Origin: Vigna angularis
Taxonomy: Eukaryota > Streptophyta > Magnoliopsida > Fabales > Fabaceae
Length of the DNA: 64,000 nt
Direction of reading: 5' to 3'
Assembly (NCBI RefSeq): GCF_016808095.1
Contig: NC_068977.1
Coordinates: 8,740,479 to 8,804,478, forward strand
This document shows, piece after piece, positions 57,971-64,000 of the stretch. Position 1 is the stretch's first letter; each line of letters begins with the position of its first letter. A program made the translations under genes and the position numbers. The notes beneath the pieces are model-generated. The model ran no database searches, was not told the DNA's origin, and worked only from the letters and a program-made list of their open reading frames with translations.

Positions 57971-58199
57971 GGGTGAATTTTTTTTTACGGATCTATCTAG
58001 GTTGAATGCCAATAATCAAGAAGTTTACAATGTTCAAAAAATATTTAATGCATGTACGAAAAAGTACTTCGATACTTGTATACTTTGTTTCTTGATATCC
58101 GTGCATATCAATAAAGCAAAAAGATACGATCATAATCACGATACCCAAGAAAAATATGTTGTGAGAGAAGAACAACATTCTAGGAATGTACTTTCTTTG
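57971..58199. other. Continuation of the relic interrupted by the CACTA element
   Basis: Non-coding or decayed sequence directly following the AAA duplication. It was contiguous with 48742 before the CACTA insertion. Confidence 0.4.
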
Positions 58200-58990
58200 A
58201 AACCATTTGTCCTATCACATCGTACAAGTTCAAATTTCACTTAAGGCTATAAAGTAGACTAAAGTCAAACTTCACATCCATAGGCTACCAACTCTTAAAA
58301 AGTCAACTTGCTAGACTAACGATCATCTTTCACGAGAAGATATATATAGAAGAAATCTTGAAGAGAAGAAATTGTTGAAAAGTGTTGATAGAAAAAAGCG
58401 TAAGATAACATAAGAAGAATATCAATGAGAAAAGAGAAAAATCTTTGTAAAGAGAGAAACACTTTCAAGTGTCAACAATTGTATTGTATTTGAACATAAA
58501 TCCTCTCACTGAAATTCATTCATTTATACCTTGTAGAAAATCCATTTATGGATTTGTTGTAAATTCTAGAGAGAACTCGAATACTTAGTTGTTCAAGTCA
58601 GGTTGACTTGAATGTCTAGACAATTGTCTAGGGTTTTAGATCTTGAAGAGGCTAAACTTGGTCTAGTCAGGTTGACTAGAAAACCAGGAGTGGTACTAAT
58701 GCTCGTTGTAACTAGGACTGGTGAGAATACTTAGTGAGATCCTAGAGAGGCAAAATTCGTGTAATCTTGAAAAAGATTAGTAAAACTCCTTAAGAGTTCT
58801 TAAGAGAGAACTGAATGCAACTCAGGTGAAGTAAACTAGTATAAAATTTTGTGGTATATTGTTTCTCGGTTCAAACATTTTTTATTTAATTATATCATTA
58901 AAATCTAGTGTCTAATCATCTTAAAACTCTTGTATACTATCTTAATAAACTATTTGACGCTAATTTGAGAAAGATTTTGAAAACACTAAA
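58200..58990 (+). mobile_element. Sirevirus-type LTR relic
   Basis: Contains a run typical of copia Sirevirus LTR ends: TATATATAGAAGAAATCTTG (promoter-like), paired words GTCAGGTTGACTTGAATGTC and GTCAGGTTGACTAGAAAACC, then TTAAGAGTTCTTAAGAGAGA and GTAAACTAGTATAAAATTTT. No partner LTR or internal genes remain. Confidence 0.55.
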
Positions 58991-59854
58991 CACCCTCCTC
59001 TCTTCTTCCTTCCCTCCCCACCCTCCCCTTCTTTAGTGTTCTCCTTACAACTTCCAAAAGATGAAGTTATGATGTGGATGATGGTGAAGATAAATAAGGG
59101 TTGAAAAAATATGGTGGTTGATAATGATAGAAAGAGAAACATGTAATGGATCAAATAAGAATGAAAGATGAAAGATGAAAGAGTTTTCAAACGATGATTG
59201 ATGATGAAAATATTAGGTGATGATGATGAGGATGAAGAAGAAAAACCTCTACCCTTGGTCCCTATGATGGTGAGGCTTTTAAGCATAATAGAGAGAATGA
59301 TGAATTTTGTTATTTGGAAACAGAAGAAATATGCTATGTCAAATGAAATAAACCATCTTATTAACTATGTTATTAATTATTTAAATGGTATTATAAAAAA
59401 GATTAAATTGACAAAAATTAGGATTTAATTAAGAAAAAAAAATTATGACTAAATTAAATAAATTTAGTTTAGGAACTAAATTTTTATTTAAACCAATTTT
59501 TAAATGTAATATAGTTTTGTGTCGGCATAGGATGCTAAAATATAATTTTTAATATAAAATTTTAATTTAGTGTTTGCTTTAAAGTCGTAGCAGCCAGGTG
59601 TCATTTCAAATTTTTTTAATGTATATTAAGTGTAGCATCAACTTCACACCGATGATAACATTTAATTTTTTTTTAAGTCAAAATTAACTTTGTGTCTCTT
59701 AAGCCGATGTTTTTTTTTTCAAATTTCATAAGTTTTATTATCGTTTTAAAGTGGGTTGGGCTGACACTAATTGTTACTTTTTCTTGTTTGTGTCCGTTTA
59801 GCCAATGCAAGTATAGTCCATTGTAACCAACACTAACATCTGAAAACTATTACT

Positions 59855-59911
<57 letters not shown>

Positions 59912-60216
59912 ACTTAATATTTATTTTCTTAAGTTAATAAATCACTAAATTTAATATATTTGAACAATTTTATACTCACAATTTAAGTTTGTATATATAT
60001 AAGTTCTTAAATTAATAATTCTTTAACATTAACTGTTTCAATAATTTTGTACATATAATTTAAGTTTATACATATATAATATCTATTAAAATATTATTAA
60101 TTAAATAATTAATATATTTACATTATTAATGATTAAATTATCGACAAATCCCGTTAGTACACATGTTTCATTATTTAACGACAAATTTATTGACAGAAAA
60201 TTCAATAGTAATTCAC
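58991..60216. other. Intergenic DNA with an AT microsatellite
   Basis: Mostly AT-rich with a pyrimidine-rich stretch at 58990-59045. An (AT)n tract of about 50 bp lies at 59857-59906. A 76-codon acidic frame at 59198 is low-complexity and not convincing. Confidence 0.5.
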
Positions 60217-60251
60217 TAAGGGTGTGTTCATTTTAGAAGATTGATTTGGAG

Positions 60252-61425
60252 GCACTAGTACAAAAACACTGTATAATGTCAGTGTTTTTTGACTTTTAAC
60301 GGCAAATTCGAGACCGACGTTATAGCGGTAAACGTTAATTTGACGTTGAGTCATAAGAAGCGACGTTAATTTTTACAATAGACGTCGGCCTGTAACACCT
60401 TTGACTTTTAATATGTAACCAAATCCACAATGCTCTCTTGGATGTAAAGGAGGATATTAACGTCCACTGAAAAGGGGAGAGACGTGAATAGGACGTCGAA
60501 CTAAGCTTGAGGTCTCTGTCTAACATGACCAATTCACGATGCCCTATTGAATGTAAATGGGGATATTGACGTTCACTGAAAGTGGGAGTGACGTGAATAT
60601 GACATCGAACAGACCCATAGGCCGACATCAACCTCGTTGAGCCACATAAGAGCTCGCCCAGCAGTGCATTTCTTTAGGTAGGCACTAGAAAGGATTTAAC
60701 GTCATGTAGTGTAAAGGTCGACGTCAATATACCCATAGTGATGTCGAGCAATGTATAGGTTGACGTTAACTATAATTTTTTTTAATTGGCTCGGTTTTGA
60801 TGATTATACCACACTAAAAATCAGAAACCAGTTTTCCATACAAAATTCAACTATTTAAATTTTAATTCATATCAAAAGTAAAACTAAAAACTATAAAGCT
60901 ATTATTAAAACAAAAAGAACTTAATGGAAAAACCTAAAGTTATAGCCTAATGAAATTGTTGATTCAAATATCCTTCCCATTTCTCTTTAAGCTTCCTTAT
61001 TGTGGCCTCTGTCAATGAAGAGGAATTGTTGAAGCACTACAAAATCAAGGAAACTTTATTATTATATTCATTCTAATGTGAAAAGTAGATTGATATTTGT
61101 AAGATTTCAAAGGTAAAGTATCACCTCAGTCCAATCTTCTTTGATTCTTGCTTGGATGATTGTCTTCATCCATGACATGATGTAGTAGCTGCATGCTTAG
61201 GAATCTGTTTGCTTGTTAAACTAAAGAACATAGTCAAACGTGATGGTTTAAATTTCACTACGAAAAATTAATAAGTTAAGGATCATCAAATTCTAACCTT
61301 AGGAGGATATACAATTTCAATCTGTTGTGCTCTTAGCCTACCTAAACTCTAAACAAATTTGAAACATTAGAAACATAAGTTAACATATTAATATCATAAT
61401 GAGTTGATATGAAAGATTGTTGTTT
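60252..61425 (-). mobile_element. CACTA fragment with 3' end
   Basis: Starts CACTAGTACAAAAACACTGT and continues with many GACGT(T/C) words in both directions over 60300-60770 (for example GACGTTAATTT, GACGTCGG), the subterminal repeat style of a second CACTA family. The other end is not clear; sequence returns to the host element near 61430. Confidence 0.65.
60947..61190 (-). pseudogene. C-terminal exons of a CACTA-borne C48-like protease
   Basis: Two exons on the minus strand, 61125-61190 (YYIMSWMKTIIQARIKEDWT) and 60947-61036 (CFNNSSSLTEATIRKLKEKW, ending EGYLNQQFH and a stop), joined in phase across GT/AG. YYxMxWM...W follows the catalytic cysteine in transposon-carried Ulp1 proteases. 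Upstream exons with the active site are missing, so this is only the tail. Confidence 0.6.
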
Positions 61426-61429
61426 TTTA

Positions 61430-61625
61430 GGGGATTTGGAGGTGAGTGAGAGTGGATTTAAAAGTAAAGTTTATGAAAATTAATGTAGGATTTGACTGAT
61501 GTAACAGATAAAAAAATTGTTTAATTGGTATAAATTAAAGATTACCAAAACACCCATAGTTACAAAAGTAATATAAAATGATAATTTTTAATGTTATATT
61601 TAATTGTAAAAATGTTTATGAGGAG
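61430..61625. repeat. Dispersed non-coding repeat, copy 2
   Basis: Pairs with 19485-19680 in the same orientation at roughly 85 percent identity by eye. Confidence 0.75.
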
Positions 61626-62640
61626 AAAAGAATAAAAATTAATTTTTATACATTATATCTATATTTTAATTTGAATTTTACTATTTAAGAAAATGTTTTT
61701 ATTTGCTAATCACAATATTAATTATTTTTGTAATTATGTCTTTTATAACCTGAGTTATTATAAATTTTTAAAAAATAATAATCAAGTTATTAAAAAGTTA
61801 AAATTAAAATTAATTTTAATATATGTAAAAAGTTAATTACACGTTTTAAAATTATCTTAAATAGTTAAATCAAAAGAAATGTGGTTGTTGATATAAAAAT
61901 TGTTACATAATAAAAAACTGTTAAATTTAACTGAATGACATTAAATTATGTAATATGAAAATAAAAAAATAACGAAGAAAAATAACTTTAACTATGTATA
62001 ATGTAAAAATAAAACAATTTTGATGTTAAAAGAAACATTATATAAAATATTTGCTGTGAAGTTGTGCGGGAGGAGTAATTGTGCTTTGTCATCTGATGCT
62101 GAATGTTGTGCTTGTTAACAAGGGTAAAAGAGGGTTTTTACCATAATTTCCCTCAAATCTCATTGCATTCTTGAAGATGAAAAACACGCTTCATCTCACC
62201 AATCAACGTTAATTATTCGTTCCAAATCCGTTTATGTAAACATAGTTAATCTCCCAAATCCATCTCCTCCAATTCCTCTAAACAGTACTTTCTCTTCAAA
62301 CGAACACATTGTAAGAGATTTATTGATGAATAGTAGGCATTTGAAATTTCTTATGTCAACTACCCTTTCCTCTCAAATTTCAAGAAAGAACTCTTAGATG
62401 ATTTATTGGAATAAGTCTTTTAAAGATTCTTGGGATATAATTTAAATATTGCAGAAGATATAAAAAAAAGATACAATCCTCCAGTTATGCAACAACAATT
62501 CATCATATGACATTTTCATCACGCCAAATTATCCTAAAATGAACTTCCAAATTATCCTAAAACGAAGTGATAATTTCTTATAATCAATAAACTTATCATT
62601 TTCATTTTCTTTATTTTAGGTTATTATTAAAAGTTTCATG

Positions 62641-62868
62641 CTAACTAGAGATAAAGTCAATTTAGAGTATATAAGTAAGTGTAAACCTCATTTTTCAAGT
62701 CGATTTTGTGGGATTAATTTAGACTTAAAGTCCATCACTTAACATGGTATCATAACCATTGTTAGAGTCTATTCTAGTGAGATTTATTGTTTGTTGGACA
62801 TATTGTTCCACCCGGTATGAGGTAGGTGTCTTGGAAGTCCCACAACAACAAGAGATAAGACCAATTTA

Positions 62869-62912
<44 letters not shown>
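62641..62912 (+). mobile_element. TRIM (miniature LTR retrotransposon) relic
   Basis: The left LTR part (62645-62744) has AGAGATAAAGTCAATTTAGA, GTAAACCTCATTTTTCAAGT, GATTTTGTGGGATTAATTTA and ends CTTAACA. It is followed at 62745 by TGGTATCATAACC, a two-mismatch version of the TGGTATCAGAGCC primer site. After about 80 bp the right LTR starts TGTCTTGGAAGTCCCACAAC (62827) with AGAGATAAGACCAATTTAGA again, then runs into an (AT)n tract (62871-62912). LTRs near 100 bp without genes define TRIMs. Confidence 0.72.
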
Positions 62913-62916
<4 letters not shown>

Positions 62917-63296
62917 TAAGCCCTACATGTGTTCATTGATGTGTTATGTTGGAGTGGTGTTTGGAGTGCAAGATTATGTGTTATGTTGTCATTAATTATA
63001 TGTTCTATTGTGTTTGATTTATAATTTTGTTCTGTTGGAGTGGTATTTCGAGTGCAAGATTCTGTGTTCACGATTTGGAGTGCTATTTGAAGCTCACATA
63101 TAGTTTAAAATTTAAACTGTTCATTTTTAATATGGTGGCTCTGTTTTCAGTTTAAACTTGTCATACAATAAGGCATGAACCTTTCATCGATGAAAATTTT
63201 ATTTCCTTGTAAAGTCTTACCTACTTAAATTATTAACAATTAAGACGTTTCACCTCTTAGTCTCAATTAAGTACATAATCAGGCTAATTAATTGTT
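62913..63296. other. Intergenic DNA with a short internal echo
   Basis: The words TGTTGGAGTGGT(G/A)TTT(G/C)GAGTGCAAGATT occur twice about 85 bp apart. No gene is seen. Confidence 0.45.
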
Positions 63297-64000
63297 GAAA
63301 ATAGAATGACTTAGTTTCAATACCAAGAGAGGGGATGAATTGGTGAAACACAAAAATAATGTTTTGTTTAAATCTTTTTTGCAAAGTAGATGCCTTTAAA
63401 AGCTTTCTTGAAACGCAAGGAAAAAGACTTTGTAGTGCAGCGGAATATAATTGAATGAGTAAAATACAAAGTCGACTGAATGTAACAGAGTAGGGATAGA
63501 AAGATCAAACGTTGAGTTTTTATATTGGTTCGGCCAAGCCTACATCCAGTGTCTTTCCACCACAGGAAGCAAATGCACTATAATAATCAAGGTTTTTACA
63601 ACAAGGCTTTTATAGCGACATCCATGTCAAAAATAGAAAACACCTCTCTAACCCTCTAATCAAAATATAGGCATATACATACAAAGAACAACAACAATAT
63701 GTCCCCTCTCCTACAGTCTTTAACACTTTGAACAATTCTCAAAGTCCAGAATGTCGCACGTTCTCTTCCTGTAATCACAACAGGGCAAACTCCAATCTTC
63801 ACAAAATTGATAGAAACTGATCACGAAATAGACACCTCAAGTGCAGGTTGATAAGACAATAAGATCACACAGATTCTTGCTCGTCAAGCAATCACCAAAG
63901 ATGAACACCACACTCTTCTTGATGAATTCTTGGAGCTTTCACACTTTCTGCAAGAGATCAATAATCTGAAAGAAATCAATCAAATCGTTATAATCACAAA
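63297..64000. mobile_element. Copia/Sirevirus-like LTR, continues past the window
   Basis: Starts near TGAAAATAGAATGACTTAGT. It has the same module order as the LTR at 30590: AGAGAGGGGATGAATTGGTG, later GTGCAGCGGAATATAA, then TTTTTATATTGGTTCGGCCAAGCCTACATCCAG (the other LTR has CCTGGTTCGGATCTTACC and CTACGTCCAG). It is cut by the window end, so its partner cannot be seen. Confidence 0.55.

Larger units (their letters stand above)
60220..62311. mobile_element. Candidate PIF/Harbinger-like element with a CACTA fragment inside
   Basis: Left end GGGTGTGTTCATTTTAGAAG and right end (reverse complement) CAATGTGTTCGTTTGAAGAG share TGTGTTC and are flanked by TAA on both sides (60217-60219, 62312-62314), the Harbinger target. 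Inside, next to each end, are the words ATTTGGAGG and CCTCCAATTCC. Part of the interior (61430-61625) recurs at 19485-19680. No Harbinger transposase is present. The terminal match is short, so the family call is tentative. Confidence 0.45.

Noticed and set aside
59198..59428. 76-codon acidic ORF
   Set aside because: Low-complexity GATGAT repeats; no conservation visible.
1..64000. tRNA, rRNA or snRNA genes
   Set aside because: I scanned for A/B-box-like words and saw only TGGTATCAGAGC-type primer sites; no cloverleaf could be assembled by eye. A tRNAscan run would be decisive.

Overview
This looks like nuclear DNA from a flowering plant. It is AT-rich, its genes have introns, and plant-specific families are present (GeBP/STOREKEEPER factor, plant annexin, flavonol-synthase-like dioxygenase, AGD14-type ArfGAP). 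It is crowded with plant LTR retrotransposons and Mutator, CACTA and TRIM elements. The element types (Sirevirus-like LTRs with the GAGGGGGTGAATTGGT motif, LTRs rich in AATCGATTA) remind me of warm-season legumes (Phaseolus/Vigna group); that is inference, not proof.

Only four host genes are well supported, all on the minus strand: an annexin (1-797, cut by the window edge), a one-exon GeBP/STOREKEEPER-type factor (8656-9792), a two-exon flavonol-synthase-like 2-oxoglutarate dioxygenase (23475-25236) and a 13-exon AGD14-like ArfGAP (39330-45535, 686 codons by my splice model). They do not form a functional cluster. Nearly everything else is mobile DNA or its debris.

Mobile layout: a 174-bp Mutator-type MITE at 5848; a 6.66-kb Mutator-like element at 10171-16826 with a perfect 9-bp target duplication, long inverted arms, and fragments of two host genes (a remorin and COP9 signalosome subunit 4) plus a 7 x 211-bp tandem array; a second 1.05-kb Mutator-like element at 17290-18340, also with a perfect 9-bp duplication; a Tekay-like Ty3/gypsy element at 26883-36177 (duplication AATTG) whose reverse transcriptase is split by a very young non-autonomous gag-only LTR element at 30590-35108 (1077-bp LTRs with one difference seen, duplication AGTAG); a 9.2-kb CACTA element at 48746-57967 (duplication AAA) with transposase-related and Ulp1-like protease remnants and a mudrA-type Mutator transposase relic inside it; a second CACTA fragment lying in a Harbinger-like element (60220-62311); a TRIM relic (62641-62912); and several decayed LTRs.

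The strongest discoveries are the Mutator element carrying pieces of CSN4 and remorin, the fresh gag-only retrotransposon, and a recurring theme: unrelated elements here each carry clusters of short perfect or near-perfect palindromes (TTAATCGATTAA, AACCGATCGGTT, GTAATCGATTAC, AGATAGCGCT hairpins, GAAGTCGTG hairpins). I saw no CRISPR array, bacterial-type operon, rRNA or convincing tRNA gene. All splice sites and similarities were read by eye without database searches.
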